A DNA stretch of 64,000 bases from Rhodobacter sp. NTK016B (GTDB lineage: Bacteria; Pseudomonadota; Alphaproteobacteria; Rhodobacterales; Rhodobacteraceae), in NCBI RefSeq assembly GCF_017303295.1, contig NZ_JAFKOK010000003.1, forward strand, positions 309,366 to 373,365. Reading direction: 5' to 3'. The position numbers were made by a program, and so were the translations under genes. This document shows positions 25,638 through 36,864 of the stretch, one piece after another. Each line of letters opens with the position of its first letter. Within the stretch, counting starts at the first letter, position 1. The notes under the pieces were generated by a model, which was not told the origin of the DNA, did not search any database, and was given only the letters and a program-made list of their open reading frames with translations.

Positions 25638-27992
25638 AGGCACCCCGCTGGGCTTTCACGGCGGCCAGTACCCGCTCGGCCGTGGCGGGCGCGTCGAGGG
25701 CCACGTAACGCGAGCCGTCGCCGCAGGCGGCGATGGCATCCGACAGCGCCATCAACACCGAGACGCCGTGCATGAAGGGCGGCTCGCCCACGGCCTTGGA
25801 TTTGTGGATCGTGTCTTCTGGGTTGGCGCCGGTCCACAGATCGACATTGAAGACGCGCGGACGATCGCCGCAGGCGGGGATCTTGTAGGTGCTGGGCGCA
25901 TGCGTGCGCAGGCGGCCCTTGTCGTCCCAGACCAGTTCTTCAGTGGTCAACCATCCGGCGCCCTGCACGAAGCCGCCTTCCACCTGCCCCTTGTCCAGCG
26001 CGGGGTTCAGGCTGGTGCCCGCATCGTGCAGGATATCGGTGCGCAGGATCCGGTTCTCGCCGGTCAGCGTGTCGATGACCACCTCGCTGCAGGCCGCGCC
26101 ATAAGCGAAGTAGAAGAACGGTCGCCCCTGTCCGGCGATCCGGTCCCACGCGACTTTGGGCGTGGCATAGAAGCCGGTGGCGGACAGGCTCACCCGCGCC
26201 TGATAGGCCGACATCGCCGCCTCGGCGAAGGTCAATTCGGTGCCGCCCACGCGGACCATGCCGTCGGTGAAGGACACGCTGCTTGCATCGGTCTGATGAA
26301 GCGCGGCGAGGTGATCGGCGATCCGGTCGCGCAGGGTCTCGCAGGCGGCCTTGACCGCCATCCCGTTGAGATCGCTACCGGAAGAGGCCGCAGTGGCCGA
26401 GGTGTTGGGCACTTTCCCGGTATCGGTGGCGGTGATCTTCACCGCCTCGAGCGGCACGTCGAACACCCCCGCCGCGACCTGCGCCACCTTTTGAAACAGG
26501 CCCTGACCCATTTCCGTCCCGCCATGGTTCAGATGGATCGAGCCGTCCTGATACACATGGACCAGCGCGCCCGCCTGATTGAGATGCGTGAGCGTGAAGC
26601 TGATCCCGAATTTCACGGGCGTCAGCGCAATGCCTTTCTTGAGCACCGGGTTCGCCGCGTTCCATTCGGCAATTGCCGCGCGACGGGCCGCGTAATCCGA
26701 GGTCTGTTCCAGCCGTGCGGTCATCTCGTGCAGGATGAAATCCTCGACCGGTTGCGCATAGGGCGTGGTCTGTACCGCGTCGGCTTCAGGTTGCTGAGGA
26801 GAATGTTCACCGCTGAACCGCTTTCCCGTGCCGGGCCCGGTCTTGGCGGGTTGCGCCGCGCGATAATAGTTGCGTTTGCGGACCTCCAGCGGGTCGCATT
26901 TCAGCTCATACGCGATGTGATCCATCACCCGCTCAACCCCCAGAAGGCCTTGCGGGCCGCCAAAGCCGCGATACGCGGTGGCCGAGCACATATTGGTGCG
27001 CAACCGGTGGCTTTCGATCCGCACATTGGGCAGCCAATAGGCATTGTCGGCATGCAGCATCGCGCGGTCGGCCACCGGCAGGGTCAGGTCCATCGACCAG
27101 CCCGCACGGGTGTAATGGATGAAGTCGACGGCAAGGATCCGGCCCTCGGCATCGATCCCGACCTTGTAATCGATGCGGAAATCGTGGCGCTTGCCGGTGA
27201 CGACCATGTCGTCGTCACGGTCATAGCGCATCTTGCAGGGCTTGCCCGTCAGCCGCGCCGCCAGCGCGCATGCCACGGCCAGATGATTGCCCTGGCTTTC
27301 CTTTCCGCCGAAACCGCCCCCCATGCGCCGGGTCTCGACGCGCACGGCGTGCATCGGCACATGCAGGGCATGCGCGACCTTGTGCTGGATTTCGCTCGGA
27401 TGCTGGGTCGACGAGACGACATGCATGTCGCCGCCTTCCTGCGGGTTGACCAACGCAGCCTGACCTTCGAGATAGAAGTGCTCTTGCCCGCCCATATCGA
27501 GCCGGCCTTCGATCACTTTCGCCGATTTCGCGAAAGCGGCGTCCAGATCGCCGCGCTCCCAGATGCGCGGGCCTTCCTCGAACCGCTCATTCGCGGCGAG
27601 CGCCTCGTCGACGGTCAGCACGGCCGGTTTCTCGGTATACGAGATCTTGGCCAGCCGCGCCGCCTTGCGGGCGTTCAGATGGCTGTCGGCGATCACGAGG
27701 AACACGGGATGGCCGACATAATGCACGGTTCCGAGCGCGAGCAGCGGCTCGTCATTGTTCGAGGGTGAACAATCCGCGTGGCCGATATCTTCGCCCGTCA
27801 GAACAGCCACCACCCCCGGCGCGGCCTTAACGGCGGCAAGGTCCATCGCGACGATCTCGCCATGCGCGATCTCGGACAGACCGAAGGCCAGATGCAGCGT
27901 GCCGGTAGGCGTGGGAATGTCATCGACATAGCGCGCCTCGCCGGTCACATGCAGCGGTGCAGCGTCATGGGGCAGGGGTTTGTGCAGAACGC

Positions 27993-27996
<4 letters not shown>
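25630..27996 (-). CDS. xdhB: xanthine dehydrogenase molybdopterin-binding subunit
   Basis: 788 residues, the molybdenum subunit oxidising hypoxanthine and xanthine to uric acid. Residues that fit a true purine hydroxylase are present: [12 protein letters not shown] (substrate Glu region), [11 protein letters not shown] (substrate Arg), [16 protein letters not shown] and KAVGEPPF, with the catalytic Glu in GEPP. The length matches the Rhodobacter capsulatus type subunit. The start ATG 27996 overlaps the xdhA stop (ATGA); a longer upstream frame is xdhA shadow. It acts in the cytoplasm as an XdhA2B2 complex. Confidence 0.96.
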
Positions 27997-29381
<1,385 letters not shown>

Positions 29382-29593
29382 GCAGTCTTCCGCCGCTGTC
29401 TCCCCGTCAGGGCTTTTCCACGCGCCCGATGCGGCGTAAAGCGCGGCGGATGCCCCTGTTGTCTTGGTCAGTGAACATTGCCGCCGCGTTTCAGACAAGC
29501 CCAGACTTGCCGTCAGCGCGAGAAGCATTATCGCCATTCTGTAGAAAATCGCGCCGCCCTTGCGCGGCATTGCCCGCTGGATAAGCTGTCACC

Positions 29594-32500
29594 ATGGCCA
29601 ACCCCCGATTCATTCATCTGCGCGTCCACACCGAATACTCGCTTCTCGAAGGCGCGGTGCCGGTCAAGTCGCTTGTAAAGACCTGTGGCGCGCTGGGAAT
29701 GCCCGCCGTCGCCGTCACCGATACCAACAACCTGTTCGCGGCGCTGGAATTTTCGGTAACCGCAAAGGGGGCCGGGGTGCAACCGATCATCGGCTGTCAG
29801 GTCGATGTGCAGCTGCCGCCACGGCAGCCCGGCGAAAAGCCGCGCCCGGCCGCGCCGCTGGTTCTGCTGGCACAGAACGAGCGCGGCTATGAAAACCTGA
29901 TGAAGCTGAATTCCTGCCTGTATCTGCGCACCGATGGCAGCCTTCCGCATGTCACGCCTGACGAATTGTCCGAGCATTCCGAAGGGCTGATCTGCTTGAC
30001 CGGCGGGTCGGACGGTCTGGTCGGGCGGTTGCTGCGCGACGGGCAGGCACCCCGTGCGCAGGAGGTCATGGACCGACTGGCAGGCATCTATCCCGCGCGT
30101 CTGTATGTCGAGTTGCAGCGCCATCCGGGCGAGGGCGGCGCGCTGCCCGATGCTGAGCAGATGACCGAGCGGCCCTTCGTCGAAATGGCCTATGCGATGG
30201 ATCTGCCGCTTGTCGCGACCAATGACGTGTATTTCCCCAAGGCCGACATGTACGAGGCGCATGACGCGCTGTTGTGCATCAAGGAAGGCAGCTATGTCGA
30301 TCAGCAAGAGCCGCGCCGCCGCCTGACCCCGCAGCACTACCTCAAGACCCCCGACGAGATGGCGGCGCTTTTCGCCGATCTGCCCGAGGCGCTTGAAAAC
30401 ACGGTGGAAATCGCGCGCCGCTGTGCCTTTGGCGCCTATAAGCGCGACCCCATCCTGCCGAAATTCGCCGATGACGAGGTCGAGGAACTGCGCCGTCAGG
30501 CCTGGGACGGTCTGCGCGCGCGTCTGGCCGTGATCCCGCACGCCGCCCCGGTCGAGGATTATGAGGCGCGACTGAAGTTCGAGCTGGGCATCATCGAACA
30601 GATGGGCTTTCCCGGCTACTTCCTGATCGTGGCCGACTTCATCAAATGGTCCAAGGACAACAACATCCCTGTCGGGCCGGGGCGGGGGTCGGGCGCGGGC
30701 TCGCTCGTGGCCTATGCGTTGACCATCACCGACTTGGACCCGCTGCGTTACTCGCTGCTGTTCGAGCGCTTCCTCAATCCCGAACGGGTCTCGATGCCCG
30801 ACTTCGACATCGACTTCTGCATGGATCGCCGCGAAGAGACGATCCACTACGTGCAGGAAAAATACGGTCGCGACAAAGTCGGGCAGATCATCACCTTCGG
30901 CGCGCTGCTGTCCAAGGCCGCCGTGCGCGACGTTGGGCGCGTGCTGCAGATGTCCTATGGGCAGGTCGACAAGCTGTCCAAGATGATCCCGGTCGAAGGG
31001 GTCAAGCCCGTATCGATCACCAAGGCCCTGTCAGACGAGCCGCGCCTGCGCGAAGCGGCGAAAGAAGAGGTCGTGGCGCGGCTGCTCGATTATGCGGAGA
31101 AAGTCGAAGGATTGCTGCGCAACGCGTCGACCCACGCCGCGGGTGTCGTTATCGGGGACCGTCCGCTCGATGAACTGGTGCCGCTGTACCGCGATCCGCG
31201 CTCGGACATGCCCGCCACCCAGTTCAACATGAAATGGGTCGAGCAGGCCGGTCTGGTGAAGTTCGACTTTCTGGGTCTGAAGACGCTGACGGTGGTGCAA
31301 AATGCCATCGACCTGATCCATGCTTCGGGCCGCGACCTGCACATCGCGCCCGATGGCAGCACGCTGTACGAGCCGCCGGAAGGGGCCGAGAACCAGATCA
31401 ACGCCATCCCGCTGGATGACGAAAAGACCTACAAGCTCTACGCCGACGCCAAGACCGTCGCCGTCTTCCAGGTGGAATCCACCGGCATGATGGACGCGCT
31501 GCGGCGCATGAAACCCACCTGTATCGAGGATATCGTCGCGCTGGTGGCGCTCTATCGTCCCGGCCCGATGGAGAACATCCCGACCTATTGCGAGGTGAAG
31601 AACGGGGTCAAGGAACGCGCCTCGGTCCACCCGCTGATCGACCATATCCTTGAGGAAACGCAGGGCATCATCGTCTATCAGGAACAGGTGATGCAGATCG
31701 CGCAGGTCATGGCGGGCTATTCGCTGGGCGGCGCGGACCTGTTGCGCCGGGCGATGGGTAAGAAGATCAAAGAGGCCATGGACGCCGAGCGTCCGAAGTT
31801 CGAATCCGGTGCCGCGAAGAACGGCGTGGATAAGAAGAAAGCCTCGGAAGTATTTGACCTTCTGGAGAAATTCGCAAACTACGGTTTCAACAAATCGCAC
31901 GCCGCCGCCTATGCGGTGGTGAGCTATTACACCGCCTGGCTGAAGGCCAATCATCCGGTCGAATTCATGGCGGCGGTGATGAATTGCGATATCCACCTGA
32001 CCGAGAAGCTGTCGGTCTACAAGCGCGAGATCGACCGCATGGGGATCGAGATCGTGCCGCCCTGCGTCAACCGCTCAATGGCGATGTTCAGCGTGATGGA
32101 TGGCAAGGTCGTCTATGCGCTGGGGGCGCTGAAGAACGTTGGCACCGACGCAATGAAGCTGCTGGTCGAGGCGCGCGGCGATCAGCCGTTCCGGGACCTG
32201 ACCGATTTTGCGCAGCGTGTGGATCTCAAGCGTGTGGGCAAGCGGCCGCTCGAAATGCTGGCGCGCGCCGGGGCTTTCGATCAGCTCGAACGCTCGCGCA
32301 AGCGGGTTTTCGAGGCGCTCGATTCCCTCGCTGCCTATTCCGCCGCCTCGCACGAGGCCGCGAATTCCGGCCAATCCTCGCTCTTCTCCGGCGGCGACGA
32401 CCTGCCGCCGCCACGCCTGCCCAAGACGCAGGACTGGCTGCCGATGGACAAGCTGTCCGAAGAGCATGCGGCGATCGGGTTCTACCTGTCCGGGCACCCG

Positions 32501-33085
32501 CTCGACGATTACGCCGTCGCGCTCAAACGCAAAGAGGTGCTGACGCTGGCCGAACTGACCCAGAAGGCGCAGCGTGGTCCGCTGGTGGCACGGATCGCCG
32601 GATCGGTCAGCTCACGGCAGGAACGAAAATCTGCGCGCGGGAACCGCTTTGCCTTCGTCCAGCTTTCGGATCCGACCGGGCTCTATGAAGTTACCGTTTT
32701 TTCGGAAACCCTCGAAGCATCGCGGCAGCATCTGGAATCGGGGATGAACGTGGTCCTCACCGTCGAGGCAACGATGGAGGCCGATACGCTCAAACTGCTC
32801 GCGCGCGGGGCGGCGCCCATCGATGACGTCGTGGCCGATGCGGGCGCGGCGGGGCTGAAGATCCGGCTGGAATCGCCTGACGCGATCCGGGGCCTGCTGG
32901 AAATCCTGCAAAGCCTGCCCGGCAACGCGCCGCGCAAAGCCTTCGGCCCGCTCAGTTTCAGTGTCCCCGACGTCTCGACCGGCGGCGAGATCGAGATCGA
33001 TGCCGGGCGGCCCGTTCCGGTCACGCCCACGCTGAAGCATCAGATCCGCGCGGTCGAGGGCGTTTTGGCTATCGAAGATGTCTGA
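29594..33085 (+). CDS. dnaE: DNA polymerase III alpha subunit
   Basis: 1163 residues, full length for DnaE1, the replicative polymerase. The N-terminal PHP domain starts FIHLRVHTEYSLLEGAVPVKSLV. The polymerase core has GPGRGSGAGSLVAYAL and the catalytic aspartates in MPDFDIDFCMDRR (~402-414). The finger/thumb motif YGFNKSHAAAYAVVSYYTAWLKANHP, the helix-hairpin-helix region and a C-terminal OB fold (LVARIAGSVSSRQERKSARGNRFAFVQLSD) follow. The start ATG 29594 gives the canonical MANPRFIHLRVH. The 3' end overlaps the downstream crotonase gene by 8 bp, an unusual pairing. Confidence 0.97.
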   Translation: MANPRFIHLRVHTEYSLLEGAVPVKSLVKTCGALGMPAVAVTDTNNLFAALEFSVTAKGAGVQPIIGCQVDVQLPPRQPGEKPRPAAPLVLLAQNERGYENLMKLNSCLYLRTDGSLPHVTPDELSEHSEGLICLTGGSDGLVGRLLRDGQAPRAQEVMDRLAGIYPARLYVELQRHPGEGGALPDAEQMTERPFVEMAYAMDLPLVATNDVYFPKADMYEAHDALLCIKEGSYVDQQEPRRRLTPQHYLKTPDEMAALFADLPEALENTVEIARRCAFGAYKRDPILPKFADDEVEELRRQAWDGLRARLAVIPHAAPVEDYEARLKFELGIIEQMGFPGYFLIVADFIKWSKDNNIPVGPGRGSGAGSLVAYALTITDLDPLRYSLLFERFLNPERVSMPDFDIDFCMDRREETIHYVQEKYGRDKVGQIITFGALLSKAAVRDVGRVLQMSYGQVDKLSKMIPVEGVKPVSITKALSDEPRLREAAKEEVVARLLDYAEKVEGLLRNASTHAAGVVIGDRPLDELVPLYRDPRSDMPATQFNMKWVEQAGLVKFDFLGLKTLTVVQNAIDLIHASGRDLHIAPDGSTLYEPPEGAENQINAIPLDDEKTYKLYADAKTVAVFQVESTGMMDALRRMKPTCIEDIVALVALYRPGPMENIPTYCEVKNGVKERASVHPLIDHILEETQGIIVYQEQVMQIAQVMAGYSLGGADLLRRAMGKKIKEAMDAERPKFESGAAKNGVDKKKASEVFDLLEKFANYGFNKSHAAAYAVVSYYTAWLKANHPVEFMAAVMNCDIHLTEKLSVYKREIDRMGIEIVPPCVNRSMAMFSVMDGKVVYALGALKNVGTDAMKLLVEARGDQPFRDLTDFAQRVDLKRVGKRPLEMLARAGAFDQLERSRKRVFEALDSLAAYSAASHEAANSGQSSLFSGGDDLPPPRLPKTQDWLPMDKLSEEHAAIGFYLSGHPLDDYAVALKRKEVLTLAELTQKAQRGPLVARIAGSVSSRQERKSARGNRFAFVQLSDPTGLYEVTVFSETLEASRQHLESGMNVVLTVEATMEADTLKLLARGAAPIDDVVADAGAAGLKIRLESPDAIRGLLEILQSLPGNAPRKAFGPLSFSVPDVSTGGEIEIDAGRPVPVTPTLKHQIRAVEGVLAIEDV

Positions 33086-33878
33086 CATTCTACAGGTCGA
33101 AACCGAGGGCCGGGTTCGCATCCTGACGCTCAACCGGCCCGCACAGCGCAATGCCGTCGATCCGGCTCTGGCGCGCGCGCTCTACAACGCCGCGCTCGCT
33201 TTCGATGCGGACGATACAGCCGACATCGCCATCCTGACCGGCGCGGACGGGAATTTTTGCGCCGGGTTCGATCTGAAGGCGGCGGCGGGCGACGCCGGGG
33301 GGGACTGGATCGCACGGCTGGACATTCCGCCGGACTGGTCCGATCCCATCGCGCAGCCCTTGCCGGGGCCGATGGGGCCCAGCCGTTTGCGCCTGACAAA
33401 GCCGGTCATCGCGGCGGTCGAAGGCTTCGCGGTCGCGGGCGGGCTGGAGCTGGCGCTGTGGTGCGACCTGCGGGTGATGGCGGCTTCCGCCAAGTTCGGG
33501 GTTTTCTGCCGTCGCTGGGGCGTGCCACTGATCGACGGGGGCACTGTGCGGTTGCCGCGCTTGGTCGGGCAGGGGCGGGCGAACGACCTGATCCTGACCG
33601 GGCGTGCCGTGGATCAATCCGAAGCACTGGCCATCGGACTTGCCGACCGCGCGACAGAGGACGGGCAGGCGCTGCACGTTGCGCTCGATCTGGCGCAGAG
33701 CCTGTGCCGTTTGCCGCAGGGATGCATGCGCGCCGATCTTCTGTCCGCGCAAATGGCGCCCCGGGATCTGGCGCGCGCGCTGACCCGCGAATGGGCCAGC
33801 GCGGCGATGGTTCAGGCCGAAGGGCAGGCAGGCGCGGCGCGTTTCGTATCGGGCGCCGGGCGTGGCGGTGCGTCTTAG
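33078..33878 (+). CDS. crotonase (enoyl-CoA hydratase/isomerase) family protein
   Basis: 266 residues. The crotonase fold markers are ILTLNRPAQRNAVDPAL, the oxyanion-hole FCAGFDLK and the second oxyanion segment EGFAVAGGLELALWCDLRVMA. The first catalytic Glu position is kept (GLELAL). The second, usually PExxLG, reads RRWGVPLIDGGT, with no Glu at the expected place, so it may not be a standard hydratase. The reaction and CoA substrate are unknown. The gene overlaps dnaE at its start and converges with eda at its end, where the stop codons share TTAG. Confidence 0.85.
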   Translation: MSDILQVETEGRVRILTLNRPAQRNAVDPALARALYNAALAFDADDTADIAILTGADGNFCAGFDLKAAAGDAGGDWIARLDIPPDWSDPIAQPLPGPMGPSRLRLTKPVIAAVEGFAVAGGLELALWCDLRVMAASAKFGVFCRRWGVPLIDGGTVRLPRLVGQGRANDLILTGRAVDQSEALAIGLADRATEDGQALHVALDLAQSLCRLPQGCMRADLLSAQMAPRDLARALTREWASAAMVQAEGQAGAARFVSGAGRGGAS

Positions 33879-34516
33879 CGCGGCAGCGCCGCGGCTTCGC
33901 GCGCCAGCTCGGTGATGCCGGCCCAGTCGCCCGCCGCCATCCTCTTGGCCGGCGCGACCCAAGAGCCGCCGACACAGGCCACATTGGGCAGCGACAGACA
34001 CTCGGTCGCATTTTCCAGACTGACGCCCCCGGTGGGGCAGAACGTCGCCTGCGGAAGCGGACCGCTCAGGGCTTTCAGCATCGGCGGACCACCGGCCGGA
34101 CCGGCGGGAAAGAACTTCAGCGTACGATAACCCAGTTCCAGCAGCGTCATCACCTCGCTTGCGCTGGCGGCGCCGGGCAGCAGTGGCAGACCCTGCGCAG
34201 TGCAGGCCGCGATCAGCGCCGGGGTCGCGCCGGGCGAGACGGCAAAGGTCGCGCCCGCCGCCTTGGCGTTCGCGGCGTCATGGGCGCTCAGCACCGTACC
34301 CGCCCCGACCCGCGCGCCGGGAACGCTCGACATCGCCTTGATCGCTTCCAGCGCGCAGGGCGTGCGAAGCGTAACCTCGAGAACCGGCAACCCGCCCGCA
34401 ACCAGCGCCTCGGCCAAGGGGATGGCGTGGTCGATATCCTCGACGACGATCACCGGGATCACGGGGGCGAGCTTGCACAGGGCAAGGGCGGCATGGCTTT
34501 GCAGGGCTGGGTTCAT
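33875..34516 (-). CDS. eda: 2-keto-3-deoxy-6-phosphogluconate aldolase
   Basis: 213 residues, a class I aldolase that splits KDPG into pyruvate and glyceraldehyde-3-phosphate, the last step of the Entner-Doudoroff pathway. Visible: PVIPVIVVEDIDHAIPLAEAL, GLPVLEVTLRTP (catalytic Glu), GAGTVLS, SPGATPALI, the Schiff-base lysine in YRTLKFFPA, and FCPTGGVS. ATG 34516 matches the family start; the upstream in-frame ATG would lie too far out. Its partner edd is 2.7 kb away in the opposite direction. Both have the same operator-like motif ~53 bp ahead of the start. Confidence 0.95.
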   Translation of the reverse strand: MNPALQSHAALALCKLAPVIPVIVVEDIDHAIPLAEALVAGGLPVLEVTLRTPCALEAIKAMSSVPGARVGAGTVLSAHDAANAKAAGATFAVSPGATPALIAACTAQGLPLLPGAASASEVMTLLELGYRTLKFFPAGPAGGPPMLKALSGPLPQATFCPTGGVSLENATECLSLPNVACVGGSWVAPAKRMAAGDWAGITELAREAAALPR

Positions 34517-34569
34517 GGCATCCTCATCGCTTTCCTTGCGCTTAGTCAGTTTGGCGCGTGAAGGCAAAT

Positions 34570-34582
34570 GTTTACGCTAACG
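34570..34582 (-). promoter_or_regulatory. candidate operator shared with edd (eda copy)
   Basis: Read on the minus strand, CGTTAGCGTAAAC lies 53 bp before the eda start codon. The same motif, CGTTAGCGATAAC, occurs in the same orientation 52 bp before edd (37199-37211); 11 of 13 positions agree. The edd copy is a palindrome with central CG, the style of LacI-family operators. Shared regulation is inferred. Confidence 0.6.
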
Positions 34583-34989
34583 AGCGGCGGACGCGACAGG
34601 ATTTCAATGTCAGACGTTCTTGCTGGCGATTCTTGAATCACGATATTGCGCAAAGCGCTGTCCAAACGAGTTTCCTGAAATCTATACACCAAGTTATCCA
34701 CAGGCGGGCCTGTGGGCGGCAATCCGTGGTTGTGTCTACCGCCGATTTAAGCGCGCTAGGCGGGTGCTTCAGAGCTGATGTGCGCTCTCAAGACAGGGCG
34801 CGAAGCATTGGATTTACAAAGAAAATGCGAATCCGGCTCGCCGCGCCATGGTTAAGCCTTTATGAATCCAAAGGATTTTCGGCCGGCTGGGGATTGTGGA
34901 TTGTCCAAACTCCCCGGAATTTATCCACAGCCCCGCGTGGTGGGTGATTTATCCCCATCTGGCGCAAGAGCAGGGTCATTCGGGAAGAC
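34583..34989. other. long intergenic region with DnaA boxes
   Basis: About 470 bp lies between the eda start and the 3' end of the PIN gene, with no credible gene. It has two perfect TTATCCACA boxes (34694-34702 and 34921-34929), a one-mismatch TTATCCCCA (34949-34957) and a two-mismatch inverted copy (34895-34903). An IHF-like site with one mismatch (34636-34648) and several AT-rich stretches are also present, along with a nested stem (TGCTTC..AGAGC..GCTCT..GAAGCA). This resembles a replication origin or DnaA-binding control region, but dnaA is not nearby. Confidence 0.5.
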
Positions 34990-35511
34990 TCAGTCGGTTT
35001 CCAAGGCGCGCCCGAGACGGGGCAACGTTGCCCGTTTCATCGCGTTACGCCGGGCCCGACCGGAAAGATCGGGCCAGACGCCATCGACGATCCGCTCGAC
35101 CTCGCCCGGTGCGTCGAGCCAGAGCTGCATCGCGAAGTCGTCAGGCGAGATCGCCGTCAAGCCCAGCGGCGCCAGTGCCCGGCGCGGGAAATCGCGCAGG
35201 TTCAGGGTCAGCAACAGATCGGCTCCCCCGGCATAGGCGGCGGCAAGGATATGGCGATCCGTGGCGTCCGGCAGGTCCAGAAGCGCGGGCTCTCCCGGTC
35301 CTGTCATGGCGTCGGGCCAAGTCAGGCGCATCCGTTCGAGCGTGGCGGGAACGCTGTCTTCGCCCTTGCGCCGCGCGACGTGGAGCCACTCGGCCTCGAC
35401 CCCATCCGACCAGAGGGGGGTATAAAGACCAGCCTGCGCCGCGCTGAGCAGAAAGCTGCGCAGGATCGGCGGAAACAGCACGCAGGTGTCCAGAAAGACC
35501 TTATGCGTCAA
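34990..35511 (-). CDS. PIN domain protein
   Basis: 173 residues. It begins KVFLDTCVLFPP with the first PIN acidic residue (D8), followed by an acidic position in GVEAEWLH (E39 or E41) and the C-terminal pair in PDATDRHILAAA and NLRDFP. These make up the usual PIN ribonuclease metal site. The protein is longer than typical VapC toxins (~130) and has no antitoxin gene beside it. The only plausible start is a TTG at 35511 inside the end of the RlmI-like gene (11-bp overlap), implying coupling to that rRNA methyltransferase. An RNase or RNA-related function is inferred. Confidence 0.75.
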   Translation of the reverse strand: MTHKVFLDTCVLFPPILRSFLLSAAQAGLYTPLWSDGVEAEWLHVARRKGEDSVPATLERMRLTWPDAMTGPGEPALLDLPDATDRHILAAAYAGGADLLLTLNLRDFPRRALAPLGLTAISPDDFAMQLWLDAPGEVERIVDGVWPDLSGRARRNAMKRATLPRLGRALETD

Positions 35512-36706
35512 GGCGATAGGCCAAGGCTTTCAAATAGCCGCTTTCGGCCAGTTGCGGCAGCATCGGGTGGTCTGGCCCGGCAAAGCCCGTATGGATCAGC
35601 TGGCCTTGCCGCCGTCCCTTGCCGATGCCGCGCGTGCAGGCGGCGCGGAACTGCGCCAGATCTGCCGCGTGCGAGCACGAGCACAGCATCAGTGAGCCGC
35701 CGGGCGCGACCAGCGGCGCGGCCAGCCGGGCGATACGCTCATAGGCCCGCAGTCCCGCATCCAGCGCCTTGCGGTGAGGCGCGAAAGCGGGGGGGTCGCA
35801 AATCACCAGATCGAATGTCTGACCTTCTGCGCCGAGCGCCTCGAGTGCCTCGAACGCATCTGATTGGCGGGTCAGGAAGCGCGTTTCGGCGCCCATCGCC
35901 TTGGCGCCAGCCTCGGCCAGCGTCAGGGCCGGCTCCGAGCCGTCGACTGCCAGCGCCGAGGTCGCGCCCGCCGCCAGCGCGGCAAGGGCGAAGCCTCCGA
36001 CATGGCTGAAGACGTCCAGCACGCTGCCGCCCTTAGCCAGCCGGGCTGCGAAAGCATGATTGTCGCGCTGATCGTAGAACAGGCCAGTTTTCTGGCCCCC
36101 CATCAGGTCAGCCATGTATACAGCGCCGTTCATGCGGACCGGAACCGGGCCGCTAACCTCGCCGCACAGGATTACGGTTTCCTCAGGCAATCCTTCGAGC
36201 CCGCGCGCGCGTCCTGTGCCGTTCTTGACGACGCTTGTCACTCCGGTCACTGCGCAAAGTGCGGCGGTGAGCGTATCCAGATGCTGCTCGGCCCAAGCAG
36301 CATTGGGCTGAATCACCGCCGTATCGCCGAAACGGTCGATGACAACGCCCGGAAAGCCATCGGCCTCGGCATGGACGAGACGGTAGAAGGGCTCGGGATA
36401 GAGCCGTTCGCGCAGCGCCAGAGCGTGCGACAGACGCTTCTTGAACCACGCGGAATCGAGCGCGGCGCTGGCGTCGCGGTCGAGCATGCGGGCAACGATT
36501 CGCGAGGCGGGGTTGACCGTAACCAGCCCCATCGCGCGCCGCTCGGCGTCTTCGAGCGTGGCCAGCGTGCCGGGTTCCAGCGCGCTGCTGCGGCGGTCGA
36601 GAACCAGCTCATCGCTGTATACCCACGGAAATCCGTGGCGGATCGCGCGCGCTTCGGCTTTCGGCCGCAGCCGCACGACGGGACGGTTGAAGGGAACAGA
36701 GGTCAT
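35501..36706 (-). CDS. class I rRNA large-subunit methyltransferase, RlmI-like
   Basis: 401 residues. An N-terminal PUA domain (~5-80; RHGFPWVYSDELVL, GTLATLEDAERRAMGLVTVNP) precedes a central region with FYRLVHAEADGFPGVVIDRFGD. The Rossmann methyltransferase domain has TGLFYDQRDNH, VLDVFSHVGGFALAALAAGA (motif I), DGSE, VICDPPAFA (motif IV, where the target base stacks) and LCSCSHA. This architecture is RlmI, which forms m5C1962 in 23S rRNA in E. coli. The start ATG 36706 matches VVRLRPKAEARAIRHG relatives; an earlier frame is noise. The 3' end overlaps the PIN gene. Confidence 0.85.
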   Translation of the reverse strand: MTSVPFNRPVVRLRPKAEARAIRHGFPWVYSDELVLDRRSSALEPGTLATLEDAERRAMGLVTVNPASRIVARMLDRDASAALDSAWFKKRLSHALALRERLYPEPFYRLVHAEADGFPGVVIDRFGDTAVIQPNAAWAEQHLDTLTAALCAVTGVTSVVKNGTGRARGLEGLPEETVILCGEVSGPVPVRMNGAVYMADLMGGQKTGLFYDQRDNHAFAARLAKGGSVLDVFSHVGGFALAALAAGATSALAVDGSEPALTLAEAGAKAMGAETRFLTRQSDAFEALEALGAEGQTFDLVICDPPAFAPHRKALDAGLRAYERIARLAAPLVAPGGSLMLCSCSHAADLAQFRAACTRGIGKGRRQGQLIHTGFAGPDHPMLPQLAESGYLKALAYRLDA

Positions 36707-36774
36707 CAGATTTTCCAGATCGCTTGCGCATTCCATAGCCGGACGGGGCCGTTTTCGGAAGGCCAAAGCGACAA

Positions 36775-36804
36775 CGCCCCGCGTCCGGTCAAGGACGCAG
36801 GGCG
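36775..36804 (-). terminator. hairpin past the 51-residue gene
   Basis: A 12-bp stem with a single mismatch (CGCCCCGCGTCC / GGACGCAGGGCG) lies 61 bp after the small gene's stop and 69 bp before the RlmI-like start. There is a weak T-rich tail on the minus strand. Confidence 0.45.
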
Positions 36805-36864
36805 GTGAGGGCGGAGCAGGGTCCGCGCGCTTGCCTTGGCCTGCATTCAGGCCCGGCTGCGCTA

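Noticed and set aside
25618..27768. A 716-codon open frame on the plus strand
   Set aside because: Opposite xdhB, with no motif; a shadow of the GC codon pattern.
29382..29593. Possible extended N terminus of XdhA
   Set aside because: The in-frame extension has no ribosome site, and the family starts at MxxIRFVLNG; the extra residues look like promoter DNA.
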